A stretch of DNA of 64,000 nt from Flammeovirgaceae bacterium (GCA_016709845.1 JADJMA010000013.1:1-64000), one strand, 5' to 3'. Shown: positions 23,189 through 34,135, numbered from the stretch's first letter. Numbers and translations: made by a program. Notes: a model not told the origin generated them from the sequence alone.

Positions 23189-23817
23189 GCTTCGAGGAAT
23201 TGTGCCGATTGATTTTCGACTAAAATAATTCCTTTCGGGATGAATTGATCCTCCCGAAAAGGTTGATGCGAGCTAAGTAGAAATGAAGTGCCGCTTGCCT
23301 GGCGATCTTTAATCAAAGAAAATAAAGTGGGAAGAAAAATATCCTCCAGGGTGATTAGGGGTTCATCAAGCAAAATAAGTTTTGTGTTCCCAATAAAGGT
23401 TAATAGCAAAGAAAGTTTTTTAGTCATGCCGCTGGAGTAAGTACCCACCGTATAGGGTAGGAAGGAGAGGATTCCAAAATAGTGCACAAGCGATTGAATG
23501 CGGGTATCCGGTTCTTTTCGAATTGCTTGAACGAATCGAATCAAATCCCAACCGGTAACAAATCCGGGAAAGACTGGCTCTGCCTCAGCAAAAGAAACTT
23601 GCTGCCGATAGCCTATGGGATTTTTAACCAGGTCGATGCCGTTTAGTTGCACAACTCCTTCAAAGGGATTGATGCTAGCCAGAATTTTCATTAGCGTGGT
23701 TTTACCTGACCCGTTATTTCCTTTTAGCCAGAACGAACCAGCGGGAATGGTGAGCGAAGGAATCTGAAGGATGATTCGTGTGCTATACGCTTTTTTGAAA
23801 TCGGTAATTTGAAGCAT
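23185..23817 (-). CDS. ABC transporter ATP-binding protein
   Basis: An intact 210-residue ATPase. Walker A is GNNGSGKTT (residues ~34-42), the signature is YSSGMTKKLS (~128-137), Walker B is LILLDEP (~148-154), and the switch histidine is in LLSSHQP. The Q-loop region is RQQVSFAEAEPVFPG. It energises the membrane subunit that overlaps its 3' end. The gene pair is divergent from the sensor kinase island. Confidence 0.92.
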   Translation of the reverse strand: MLQITDFKKAYSTRIILQIPSLTIPAGSFWLKGNNGSGKTTLMKILASINPFEGVVQLNGIDLVKNPIGYRQQVSFAEAEPVFPGFVTGWDLIRFVQAIRKEPDTRIQSLVHYFGILSFLPYTVGTYSSGMTKKLSLLLTFIGNTKLILLDEPLITLEDIFLPTLFSLIKDRQASGTSFLLSSHQPFREDQFIPKGIILVENQSAQFLEA

Positions 23818-24135
23818 AGTAATTACTTGATGAATAATACGTAAACTTTTTGAAATAGGTTATTCGATTCGTTTGCTTGTACAATCGGCTTACGCCAAAG
23901 CGGCAAAACATATCTCTGTTACCGGATGCTGCCCGTTGGATACGCTCAGTACTTTACGTTGAAGGGCGCCAAAGACATCTGATTTTTGAGGAAAAACCAC
24001 CCAATCTTTAGAAACTAATCAGAGAATTGCTCTACCTTTAAAGGATACACTATTTCGACTACGCAAGAATAAACTTATTCCTTTATGCGTACCATGGGCT
24101 GAACAGATACAATTAAAATCACCCGTTTTATCTTT
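23818..24135. other. Divergent intergenic region between the ABC pair and the first sensor kinase, no gene seen
   Basis: 318 bp with stops in all frames and no recognisable RNA or repeat. It should hold the promoters of both flanking divergent units, but I cannot assign them. Confidence 0.45.
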
Positions 24136-27100
24136 ATGAAACTAACCAAAAAACAGGAAGCAGAAATTTTGAGTGTATACAAATCGTACTGGGATGGTTA
24201 CCTGGCAGGTGATCTTAAAAGTATGGTCGCCTTGCTCGATGCAAGTTATACACAGGTAGGTAGTGCTGAAGGTGAAGTGTTTTATACCAGGCAGAAGGCA
24301 ATCAAATTTCTTAAGGAGACCATTACTCAGATTGCAGGAAAGGGAAAAATAAAAAACAAAGAATAAAGATTGAGGTGCTTAAGGATGGTGTGTTGGTTAA
24401 CGACCTGTTCGACTTATATGTGTTAGCTTATGGTGAATGGATTTTTTACTCCAACTTTCGGGCTTCTACGTTGATGAAAGAGATTCGAGGTAAATGGAAA
24501 TTTATTCATCAGCATTCTTCTGTGCCCGACATTCGCACGGCCGAGGGTGAAAATGTTGCTACTGAAAAAATTACAGCCGAAAATCTGCAATTGAAAGATG
24601 CCATTAAAAGGAGAACGGTAGAACTTGAACAAAAAAATAGAGAACTAGAAATTGAAGCTGCGCTGGAAAAAGTGCGTACTCGTTCGCTGGCCATGCAAAA
24701 AAGCGAAGAGCTCAAGGAAGTTATTCAGGTAGTGTTTGATCAATTCATTCAATTAAAAATTGATGTTGAGCATACCGGTTTTATAATCGATTATAAAACA
24801 CGGGATGATATGCACATCTGGTTAGCAGACCAGCATAAAATTCCGGCTGAGGTATCGTTTCCTTATTTTGATTCTCCGCATTGGAATAGCTTTCTTGAAG
24901 CCAAGAAAAAGGGCAGGAATTTCTTTACCAATCAGCTAAACTTTAAAACAAAAAATAAATTTTACCAGAGTCTCTTTAAGTTGATCCCCGGAGTGTCGGA
25001 AGAAATAATCAAGTATTATTTGAGTTGCCCCGGGCTTGCTATATCCACTGTGTTATTAGACAATGTTGGTCTGTACATTGAAAATTTTTCAGGCACTCCC
25101 TATAGCGATGAGGAGAATAATACGCTCATCCGTTTTGCAAAAGTCTTTGAACAAACCTATACCCGCTTTCTTGATCTGCAAAAAGCAGAAGCCCAGGCAA
25201 GAGAAGCGGAAATCCAATTAGCATTGGAACGGGTGCGAGCCAGAACGATGGCTATGCATAAAAGTGAGGAACTACTGGATGTAATCACGGTAGTCTCTGA
25301 ACAATTGTTACAACTTAATTTTAGATTTGATCACGTAAGTTTGCCAATAGCGACTTTGATCAGGAGTATAAGTTTTGGACAGCTGCGAGGTTAATGCCTA
25401 AGCCTATGCGCCTCATCCTTCCCCATATTGATATTCCGATGTTTAATCATTTGAGAGAAGCGCAGCAACAAGGCCTTACGTTTTTTACTGACATACTGAC
25501 TAAACAAGAAAATGTACAATGGCACAAGCACATGCTTAAAAACAGTAGCAACAATATATTTTCAAAGGAGGAGAATGAATACATTATGAACAGAGGCATG
25601 GCGCGATCCATTGTCATCCATCCCAATATCATTTTGATTCTCGCCAATTATGCCGCTGTTCCATACTCAGAAGAAGAAAATAAAATCATTGCGCGCTTTG
25701 GTCAAGTTTTCGAACAGTCTTATATCCGCTTCCTCGATCTACAAAAGCTGAAGCACAAGCAAGGGAAGCAGAGATTGAACTTGCATTGGAAAGAGTAAGA
25801 GCCAGAACCATGGCCATGCAGCAAGTGACGAATTAGCAGAGGCTTCTTTTCTACTCGATAGCCAGATAAGGCATTGGGTATTCAAACAAGAGGATGTGCA
25901 TTTAATATTTATGGGAAACAAGAATCTACTGAATGGTTTAGTTCTGAAGCCGGAACTTTGCCTGTCTATAAAACACCAAGAGAAAATGTTTTTCTTAAAT
26001 ATTATAAAAGCTGGGCAAAAGAGAGTCATTAATCATTGAAGAATTTGCAGGCAAAGCATGTGCCGTGCATTACGATTACTTGTGCACCATTCCTATTATG
26101 GGTGAAGCCTTAAGAAAAATAAAGGAAGGTGGTGGGTCTTTCCCTACTCGTCAAATAGATCATGTCGCATATTTCAAATACGGCTATTTATTGTTCATCA
26201 CTTTAGAGCCAGTGCCTGAGGTATACGATATTTTTAAGCGCTTTGCCAAAGTCTTCGAACAAACCTACACCCGCTTTCTCGATCTCCAAAAAGCAGAAGC
26301 ACAGGCATTGCGAGCAGAACATGATTTATTAGAAATAAAAAATGCGCGTAGAAAAGCCGAAGAAGCGTTAACAGAATTACAGGACACTCAGAAACAATTG
26401 ATCCAATCTGAAAAAATGGCTTCGCTTGGGGAACTCACAGCCGGCATTGCGCACGAGATTCAAAACCCGTTAAACTTTGTAAACAACTTCAGTGAAGTGA
26501 GTAATGAGTTGATTGATGAAATGAAGACTGAACAGGCTGCTGGCAACTGGTCGCTGGCTGCTGAAATCGCTGATGACGTAAAATCAAATCTTGAAAAAAT
26601 TGTCCATCACGGTAAACTAGCCGAAGGAATTGTAAAAGGAATGTTGCAACATTCACGCAGCAGCAGCGGTGCTAAAGAACCTACGGATATTAATGCATTA
26701 TGCGATGAATACCTGAGATTGAGTTATCATGGTTTAAGAGCAAAGGACAAATCGTTCAATGCAAAATTTGAAGTTGATTTCGATTCATCTCTTCCTAAAA
26801 TAAATGTTGCACCCCAAGACATTGGTAGGTGATATTGAACTTAATCAATAATGCATTCTATGTAGTGAACCAACAACGAGCAACGAGTAGCGAACAACGT
26901 GATCCACTAGTTATTGTAACTACAAAAAATCTTGGCGACAAAATTGAAATAAAAGTAACCGACAACGGCAACGGTATCCCGGATTCCATAAAAGAAAAAA
27001 TATTTCAACCCTTCTTCACTACTAAACCAACCGGACAAGGAACAGGATTGGGATTGAGTTTGAGTTATGATATTGTGAAAGCGCATGGGGCGAGTTGAAG

Positions 27101-27167
27101 GTGGAGAGAAGGAAGGAGAGGGAGTGAGTTTATTATAAATATTCCCTTGTCTGAATCACGGATTTAA
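24136..27167 (+). CDS. Soluble sensor histidine kinase with NTF2-like N-terminus and three GAF-like repeats
   Basis: About 1010 residues, broken by at least five indels (near 24360, 25385, 25750-26060, 26825 and 27090). N-terminal ~130 residues: NTF2/SnoaL-like fold (YKSYWDGYLAGDLKSMVALL). Then come GAF-like modules, each joined by helices of the pattern FEQTYTRFLDLQKAEAQ-AREAEIQLALERVRARTMAM. The C-terminal transmitter has the H-box GELTAGIAHEIQNPLNFVNN (His ~26452), N-box LNLINNAFY, G1 DNGNGIP, and FQPFFTTKPTGQGTGLGLSL. The 3' end runs straight into an inverted repeat that supplies the last residues and stop (SESRI, 27167). There is no membrane segment, so it is probably a cytoplasmic sensor. 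The likely partners are the receivers at 38036-39319. Confidence 0.85.
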
Positions 27168-27176
27168 TTGGATTAA
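27149..27176 (+). repeat. Left 28-bp inverted repeat of the GxxExxY element
   Basis: Identical, as reverse complement, to 27594-27621. It overlaps the last codons and stop of the upstream kinase gene and ends one base before the GxxExxY start codon. Confidence 0.95.
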
Positions 27177-27574
27177 ATGATTGCACAGATCAAAGCAATG
27201 GCAGAGTTAAAACACAAGGACATAACAGAAAAAATCATTGGAGCCTCCTTCGAGGTTCATAAATTCCTTGGCAACGGGTTTCAAGAGGTGATATACCAAC
27301 GTGCATTGGTATGGGAATTTAAGCAAGCAGGGCTTTCGTTTGCTCGAGAAATTGAACAAGATATATTTTACAAAGAACTGGAGGAACCTATTGGCACGAG
27401 GAGGGCAGATTTTGTGGTGGAGGGAAAAGTGTTGGTAGAACTCAAGGCCGTAATTGAACTAGAAGATGTTCATCTCGCCCAAGTATTAAACTATCTGAAA
27501 GCATATAAGCTTGAAGTTGGGCACTAATAAATTTCGGCAGCAAAAGCCTTACCTTCAAACGACTTGTTCTCTAA
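27177..27574 (+). CDS. GxxExxY protein
   Basis: About 132 residues of the GxxExxY family (PDDEXK-like fold). The naming motif is visible as GNGFQEVIYQRAL (residues ~32-44). The nuclease-fold landmarks are the conserved E in ASFEVHKFLGNG, the D in RRADFVVEGKVLVELKA (D and ExK-like ELKA), and the closing QVLNYLKAYKLEVG. The frame closes early at 27527. With one base restored near 27518 it continues LLINFGSKSLTFKRLVL and stops at 27574, the usual family end. The function is unknown; the fold suggests a nuclease-like protein. The gene is enclosed exactly by the 28-bp inverted repeats, independent of the kinases around it. Confidence 0.9.
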
Positions 27575-27593
27575 ATGAAATCCGTGGAATCTT

Positions 27594-27621
27594 TTAATCC
27601 AATTAAATCCGTGATTCAGAC
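27594..27621 (-). repeat. Right 28-bp inverted repeat of the GxxExxY element
   Basis: Exact reverse complement of 27149-27176. It is followed four bases later by kinase C-terminal coding sequence. Confidence 0.95.
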
Positions 27622-27625
27622 TATT

Positions 27626-27724
27626 TATGATATTGTGAAGGCGCATGGCGGAGAATTAAAAGTAGAAACGAAGGAAGGCGAGAGTAGTGCGTTTATTATC
27701 CAATTACCCTTTAAGTCCATTTGA
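27626..27724 (+). pseudogene. Orphan C-terminal fragment of a sensor histidine kinase
   Basis: Thirty-two codons and a stop read YDIVKAHGGELKVETKEGES then SAFIIQLPFKSI, matching the end of the HATPase domains of the kinases in this window but with no kinase in front. It follows the right inverted repeat directly. It diverges in many bases from the copy left of the element (27066-27148), so it is an old remnant rather than a fresh target duplication. Confidence 0.75.
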
Positions 27725-27726
27725 TA

Positions 27727-29776
27727 ATGAAAAAACTGGCATTTCTATTCCTTTTATGGTCTTTCTCTCATGAGGGCTTTACACAGGCCTTTCAGCAAAC
27801 CATTATTGATAGCTTGAAGAAGGAACTATCCATGAGTATGATTGATACAAGTAATGTTCTTTCGATGGTGGAACTGGTTAACCAATATAAATACTCTAAC
27901 GCTGACTCTGCCTTATTCTATGCCCAGAAAGCTTTGATGCTGTCACGGAAAATAAAATTTCACGAAGGGGAATTTAAGTCCCTTTGATGGGGTTTGCACT
28001 TTCTTTGGCTAGCAATCACTCCAGGCTTTGGAATTGGAGTTGAAAGCCTTACGGATTTCTGAGAAATACAATTTTACGATCGTTTGGGGGGAAGTACTAA
28101 GCAGGCTTGGGGTTATATACAGGGAAACAAGATTTTACCCGGGCATTGTTTTATCTTAAACAGTCAAAGCAGCTCTTCGACTCATTGCATAATTATTACA
28201 TGGCGGTAATTCCAGAAGTACAATTAGGAAGAACATATTATGCAATGAGCCAACCAGACTCTGCCTTGTATTATTGCCAGATGGCAGATAAACATATCAA
28301 GCGTTATGGTGCTGAATTTATGAGTTGTGCCAATTTAATACCACTTGCCAGGCTCCAGTCAGATAAAGGAAATGTCCAGCTTGCCCTCAACTATTATCAA
28401 CAAAGCCTTTTAGCTGGTTATTCAACCGGTCAATATTTTTATACTTATAAAGCAAACCTTGAAATTGCAAGGATATATCAAAAGTCAGGGCAAATTGATT
28501 CTTGTATCTATTATGCACAAAGGGCACTTGGTGATGCCCAAAAAAACGGCAGTGGCAATCCAACTGCTGAAGTCAGCCTTTTTGTCTGCAACGTATGAGA
28601 AAACTAACCTGGCGCTTGCACTTCAATACCAGAAAATGGCGCTGGCAGACATACAAAAACAGAACAGCTTTGGAAATCTGAATACCATCCAAAACCTTGC
28701 AGCCTTTGATGAAGAGGAACGGCAATACGACTTAGATATTACACAGGCTGCCTATCAAAATCGTGTAAAGCAGTATTCATTGATGGCTGGGTTAGTAGCG
28801 TTCCTTTTGATTGCCTTTTTTCTGTACCGCAATAACAAGCAGAAACAAATTGCGAATGAACTATTACGTCTTCAGAAGGAAGAGATCCATACACAAAAAC
28901 TAATAGCTGAAAAAACGCTTTCCGAACTCAAATCCACTCAATCTCAACTCATCCAATCTGAAAAGATGGCGAGCCTTGGCGAGCTCACCGCAGGCATTGC
29001 CCATGAAATTCAAAACCCCTTGAACTTGTCAATAATTTTTCAGAAGTTAATTCAGAATTGATTGATGAGGCTGAAACAGAAATTAACAAAGGCAATCTCG
29101 ATGAGACCAAGTTGCTTTTAAAAGACATTAAAGACAACGAAAAAAAAATAAATAACCACGGTAAACGTGCTGATGCTATTGTAAAAGGAATGCTTCAACA
29201 TTCGCGCAGCAGTAGTGGAGTAAAGAACTTACCGACATTAATGCGTTGTGTGATGAATATTTACGCTTGAGTTATCATGGTCTTCGTGCGAAAGACAAAT
29301 CATTCAATTCAAAATTTGAAACGAATTTTAATTCTTCTCTTCCTAAAATTGATGTAGTGCCACAGGATATTGGAAGAGTTGTTTTAAATCTGATTAACAA
29401 CGCGTTCTATGCAGTAAGCGAACAACGAGCAACGAATAACTTGCCTACCGGACAGGCAGGCGAACAACGTGATCCACTAGTTATAGTAAGCACGAAAAAT
29501 CTCGGAAACAAAATTGAAATCAGAGTTACTGACAACGGCAATGGTATTCCTAAACATATTGTCGATAAAATCTTCCAGCCTTTCTTTACTACCAAACCAA
29601 CCGGGCAAGGGACTGGTTTAGGATTGAGTTTAAGTTATGATATAGTGAAAGCCCATGGGGGAGAGTTGATGGTGGAGACGAAGGAAGGAGAAGGGAGTGA
29701 GTTTATTATAAAGCTACCCATTGTCTTAATCACGGATTTATTGGATTGCGCAGATGACACAGATTTAAAAAAATGA
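27727..29776 (+). CDS. TPR sensor histidine kinase, membrane-anchored
   Basis: About 683 residues starting at the ATG at 27727 (MKKLAFLFLLWSFSHEGFTQ, a signal peptide). The periplasmic part is a set of tetratricopeptide-like repeats (YKYSNADSALFYAQKALMLS, DFTRALFYLKQSKQLFDSL, GNVQLALNYYQQSLLAGYS, SGQIDSCIYYAQRALG). One membrane helix (LMAGLVAFLLIAFFLYRNN) leads to the transmitter, with ASLGELTAGIAHEIQNPLN, LNLINNAFYAV, DNGNGIP and TTKPTGQGTGLGLSL. Frame breaks lie near 27985, 28100, 28565, 29027 (two T lost) and 29226 (one A lost). An in-frame insert around 29436-29462 encodes LPTGQAG. The end is fused to an inverted-repeat element. Confidence 0.85.
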
Positions 29777-29855
29777 AATACGTTGAGCTTTTGGGAATGA
29801 GTGATACCTTAAAATCAGTGAAATCATTTAATCCTTTTAAATCAGTGGTTCAGAC
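29723..29855. repeat. Gene-less relative of the GxxExxY element at the 3' end of the TPR kinase
   Basis: Left arm 29723-29747 (GTCTTAATCACGG...) and right arm ending at 29855 (...CAGTGGTTCAGAC) match the arms of the 27149-27621 element with a few changes. The 133-bp unit has no gene inside. As in the first copy, the kinase frame reads through the left arm and the right arm abuts a decayed kinase tail. Confidence 0.7.
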
Positions 29856-29857
29856 AA

Positions 29858-29925
29858 TTTATGATACTGTGAAGGTGCATCAATCTTATATATTACTTAA
29901 TTTACCTCCAAACTACTGTTGCTAA
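29858..29925 (+). pseudogene. Decayed kinase C-terminal remnant after the second element
   Basis: Begins with TTTATGATACTGTGAAGG, the same junction as at 27624, coding YDTVKVH. It then jumps, apparently by deletion, to a stretch like the kinase ending (ATTACTTAATTTACCTCC). It is too short for more. Confidence 0.45.
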
Positions 29926-29988
29926 ATGGCATTTGAAAGAGACTTCCAATCAAGAACGAACTACTCCATTAAGATACTTTGTTTGCCA

Positions 29989-32900
29989 ATGAAATTTTAC
30001 GCCTCTTTATTTCTGGTATTTTGTATTTCGCTGACGACAAAAAATGCCGGAGCTCAAATTGAGAAAGGGACTCCAAAAGTTTCCCTCTCCAGTGAAGCAC
30101 CTACATTACGTTTCGAGCAACTAAGTATTGAAGATGGCCTTGCGCAGGGTAGTGCTAATACCATTATGCAAGATAAGCAAGGCTTTATTTGGATTGCTAC
30201 GCAAGGCGGACTGCACCGCTATGATGGGTATGAATTTAAAATCTTTACTTCTGTCTCTTTTGATACTACCTCCCTTTCAGATAGTTGGGTATGGGGCACA
30301 ACCGAAGCTAGTAATGGAGACATCTGGGTGACAACCCAAGGTGGAGGGCTAAACCGAATGAATCCCATTTCCGGTACTGCCGTGCATTATCGTCATGATC
30401 CCAATGATTCAACCAGTATCTCCAGTGACCGACCCTTTAAGGCACTTGAGGCAAGCAATGGAGACCTTTGGGTGAGTACCTTCAATGGTGGACTCAATCG
30501 AATGCGTGCTGGAGAAGATGGCAAGTTTTCTCATTACCGGTATCACCCAGAAGATCCAAACTCCATCACTTCTGACCAGCTATACTGGCTAAGTGAGGAC
30601 AGTGATGGTCAAATTTGGGTGGGATCTGCCAACGGTATAAATCGTATTGATCCAAAAACCGAATTGGTTACAAGTACTTATATGATCCAGACGCCAATCC
30701 GAGATACAATCAGCCTCAAAATGTACTTGGGCAATACATCCCTCCGGGTAACCAAGGAACCTTATGGCTTGCCACAGGTAATGGTCTTGTTAGATTGAAC
30801 AGCAAAACGAGCGAACATAAACGGTTTCTTATTGAGTCCAATAAAGGTGCGGTGAACCCTCTTAATTTTCTCCACGAAGTAAAACCAGATCCGGCTGATC
30901 CCAACATACTATGGGTAGGTGGACCCGGAACTGGCATTGCTCGTTTTGATATGCGCATAGAACAGTTTACCAGCTACCGCAATGACCCCCCGCGATAAGA
31001 ATAGCTTACGCGACAATCAAGTCATGTCACTTTTTCTGGACCGAACCGGAATGATGTGGGCCGGAACAGCCACCGAGGGAATCAATGCATTCAATCAGGT
31101 GCTGTTAATTTTAGAAACATAAAAAATATTCCTGATGACCCTTCCAGCCTGGCTCCAGGCACTGTCTGGGGTGTATACGAAGATAGCCAGGGTAGTTTAT
31201 GGGTAGGAACGGATGTTGGAGCAGGAGGAAACTTACTAACACAATTTGATGCTGAAACCAGAAAGGTGAAACGATTTCAAAACGATCCTAATAATCAAAG
31301 CACACTACTTCCGGGAAGTCTTAGGGCATTTGCTGAAGATGAAGCTGGACAGTTTTGGGTGGCCGGAGAAGGTGGTCTCAGTTTTTTCGATCGTAAAACT
31401 GGAAAAGTAACTCGCTACACGCGCGAGCGAACAGCGAAAAACCGAGGTCGAAATGGTATCTTTGATTTGGAGCCAGTGGTAGGAGATCGAAATGATCTAT
31501 GGGTCGGTAGTTTTGGTGGTCTCGATCGTTTCAATACGCGTACAAAAGTTTTCACACGCATTCCACTTTCTCAAGATACTACCGTTTTTGAACCGGTTGT
31601 TTTTGTTATGCTGCAAGATGCTGAAGCAACGCTTTGGTTAGTACCAGTAAAGGACTGTTCCATATTGATTAGTCCAGGGAAGGTTGCAATAGAGTCGGCC
31701 TATGATCCTCGAGATACGACCAAGATCAGTGATAACTCTATTTATAGCATTGTAGAGCGTAAGTCAGAACCTGGAATATTATGGTTAGCGATGGCAAACG
31801 GTGCCGGATTAAATCGATTTGACACAAAAACGGGAATAGCCACACACCTCACCAAGAAGGAGGGGCTTCCTAGTAATACGTTGTATGGTATTCTCGAAGA
31901 TGATAATGGTACACTCTGGATAAGCACCAATGACGGCATTAGTAACTACGATCCAGATACCAAGCAGTTTAGAAATTATGGCCTCGATGACGGCCTGATG
32001 GCGCTTGAATTTGATCAGAATGCCTTTACAAAAGGCGCTAGTGGCGTGTTTTATTTTGGAAATGGGATTGGCGTTACCGCCTTTGAGCCCAAATACCTTA
32101 GTACCAACTCAATTCCTCCGCAGGTGGTAATCTCAGATTTCAAGCTCTTCAATAAAGCAGTTAAAGTAGGTCCTGATTCACCCTTAAAAGAACCGCTTTC
32201 AAAAAATTCGAACATCACACTTAATTATGATCAGAATGAGATCAGTATTGATTTTGTTGCACTCCACTTTGCCAATCCTGGCAAAAATAAATACAGCTAT
32301 AAACTGGAAGGGTTTGATAAGTATTGGATTGATGCAGACAACAAGCGATCAGCAACGTACACCAACCTGTCACCTGGGGATTACACATTCAATGTAAAAG
32401 CGGCAAACGCTGATGGGGTCTGGAACGAAAAGGAGCATCTCTTCAATTTACCATATTGCCGCCCTGGTATAAAACCTGGTGGCCTATTTGTTATTTGCCG
32501 CCTTGTTCGCTGCCTGCGTTTTTGTGTGTAGATCGTTTGCAAAGAACCATCATTTCTAAAAAAGAGAACGAGCGAGCAGCATTGCGTGAAGCAGAACTTC
32601 GCGCTGAAGCGGAAAACAAACGCAGAGCGGATACCGAAGAACTCAGCAAAATAGGACGTGCGATAACGTCTACACTCTCGATCAGTAAGATCATAGAAAC
32701 AGTTTATGAAAATGTAAATGCGTTGATGGATGCTTCCGTTTTTGGCGTAGGAATTTATAATAAGGAAAAAAGCCGTATCGATTTTCCATCAACCAAAGAG
32801 GAGGGTGTAATGCTTCCGGCTTATTCAAATCATTTGGATGAAGAACGCTGGCTTTCAATTTGGTGCTTCAAAAACAAAAAGAAATTGTAATCTCAGACTT

Positions 32901-33984
32901 TGAGAAAGAATACGATAAATATATAAAGTCCTACGGAAAACCCTTAGAGGGTAAAACTCCAAACTCAATTATTTATATGCCATTGATGCTACAAGACCAG
33001 GTCATTGGCGTTATTACCACTCAGAGTTTTAAAAAAAATGCGTACACGGAGTACCACGTAAACCTGTTGAGGAATCTAGCCAACTATGCAGCCATCGCGT
33101 TGGACAATGCTTCGGCTTATAGAAAGCTTGATGCCACATTGAGTGAACTTCAGTCAACCCAGCAACAACTCATTCAATCCGAAAAGATGGCAAGTTTGGG
33201 TGAACTTACGGCCGGCATTGCGCATGAAATTCAAAACCCATTAAACTTTGTTAACAATTTCGCTGAAGTAAATAAAGAGTTGCTGTTAGAAATGAATGAT
33301 GAGATCAATAGTGGAAATATCAATGAAGCAAAAATAATTGCTCGGAATATTATTGATAATGAAGAAAAGATAATCTTCCATGGTAAACGTGCCGATGGTA
33401 TTGTTAAAGGCATGTTGCAACATAGCCGTAGCAGTAGTGGTGTGAAAGAACCGACAGATATTAATGCCTTAGCGGATGAATACTTACGTCTTGCTTATCA
33501 TGGATTACGCGCTAAAGATAAATCGTTCAATGCTTCCATGAAAACTGACTTTGATGAAAGTGTTGGTAAAGTGAAGACGGTACCGCAAGACATGGGTAGA
33601 GTAATTCTTAATTTGATTACCAATGCATTTTATGCCGTAACGGAGCGGAAGCAACAGCAAGGTGAGGGTTATGAACCTACAGTAACCGTAAGCACCAAAC
33701 GCATTGGTAAAGAAATAGAGATTCGCGTAAGCGATAATGGAAACGGCATTCCTAAAAACATAGTTGATAAAATCTTTCAACCCTTCTTCACTACCAAACC
33801 AACGGGACAAGGAACGGGATTAGGGTTGAGTTTAAGTTATGATATTGTGAAAGCACATGGGGAGAGTGTGGAGACGAAGGAAGGAGAGGAGTGGTTTAAA
33901 ACTCCTCTTGTCTGCCTAAACAACCAATCCGTGGCGCAGACAATTTACGAATATAGCTGGGAAGTGGGAGTAACAAGTAAGTGA
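29989..33984 (+). CDS. Two-component propeller sensor histidine kinase with GAF domain
   Basis: About 1330 residues starting at the ATG at 29989 (signal peptide MKFYASLFLVFCISLTTKNA). The periplasmic sensor is built of Reg_prop blades (QDKQGFIWIATQGGLHRYDG, NGDLWVSTFNGGLNRM, DSDGQIWVGSANGINRID and more, two seven-bladed propellers in the family), then a Y_Y_Y domain (ISIDFVALHFANPGKNKYSY, LSPGDYTFNVKAANADG) and a membrane helix near 32480. The cytoplasmic part has a GAF domain (~32640-33120) and a transmitter (GELTAGIAHEIQNPLNFVNN, LNLITNAFYAV, DNGNGIP). Breaks lie near 30790, 30990, 31090, 32450 and 32875. The family typically senses polysaccharide fragments. The last ~40 codons are scrambled by an element remnant. 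Confidence 0.87.
33910..33941. repeat. Miniature remnant of the inverted-repeat element
   Basis: GTCTGC (33910-33915) and GCAGAC (33936-33941) are the outer tips of the element arms. The segment between contains AATCCGTGG from the right arm, and AATTTACGAATA follows as after the other right arms. It is read through as coding sequence at the end of the third kinase. Confidence 0.5.
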
Positions 33985-34030
33985 GAAGCCCAGGACCGGT
34001 GGCGGGGAAGTGAGATAATTATTCAATTTT

Positions 34031-34135
34031 TCAATCACCGTTTAATTGGATTAAGGATTCCACAGATGCCACCGATTTAAAAATTAACCTCGGGAAAGGC
34101 GCCTAAAATCCGTGAAATCCTAATCGTGTCAATCC
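34031..34135. repeat. Second palindromic remnant between the third and fourth kinase genes
   Basis: CAATCACCGTTTAATTGG and GGATTCCACAGATG on the left, AAAATCCGTGAAATCC and CGTGTCAATCC on the right, form the same kind of imperfect arms as the element at 29723. Bases 34140-34174 that follow can be read as GGAIILYLP, again like a kinase C-terminus. Confidence 0.5.

Larger units (their letters stand above)
27149..27621. mobile_element. GxxExxY gene bounded by perfect 28-bp inverted repeats
   Basis: A 473-bp unit. The left repeat (27149-27176, beginning GTCTGAATCACGG) and the right repeat (27594-27621, ending CCGTGATTCAGAC) are exact reverse complements over 28 bases. The enclosed gene starts at the next base after the left repeat. 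The unit lies at the 3' end of a sensor kinase gene, and a separate copy of the kinase tail follows the right repeat. Gene-less relatives occur at 29723-29855 and around 33910-34135. There is no transposase inside, so it would be non-autonomous if mobile. Confidence 0.7.

Noticed and set aside
23818..24135. A tRNA or riboswitch in the divergent spacer
   Set aside because: I looked for acceptor and anticodon stems and for conserved riboswitch cores and found none that pair consistently.
27626..27724. A recent target-site duplication made by the element
   Set aside because: The two kinase-tail copies differ at many positions, and real target duplications are short and identical when recent.
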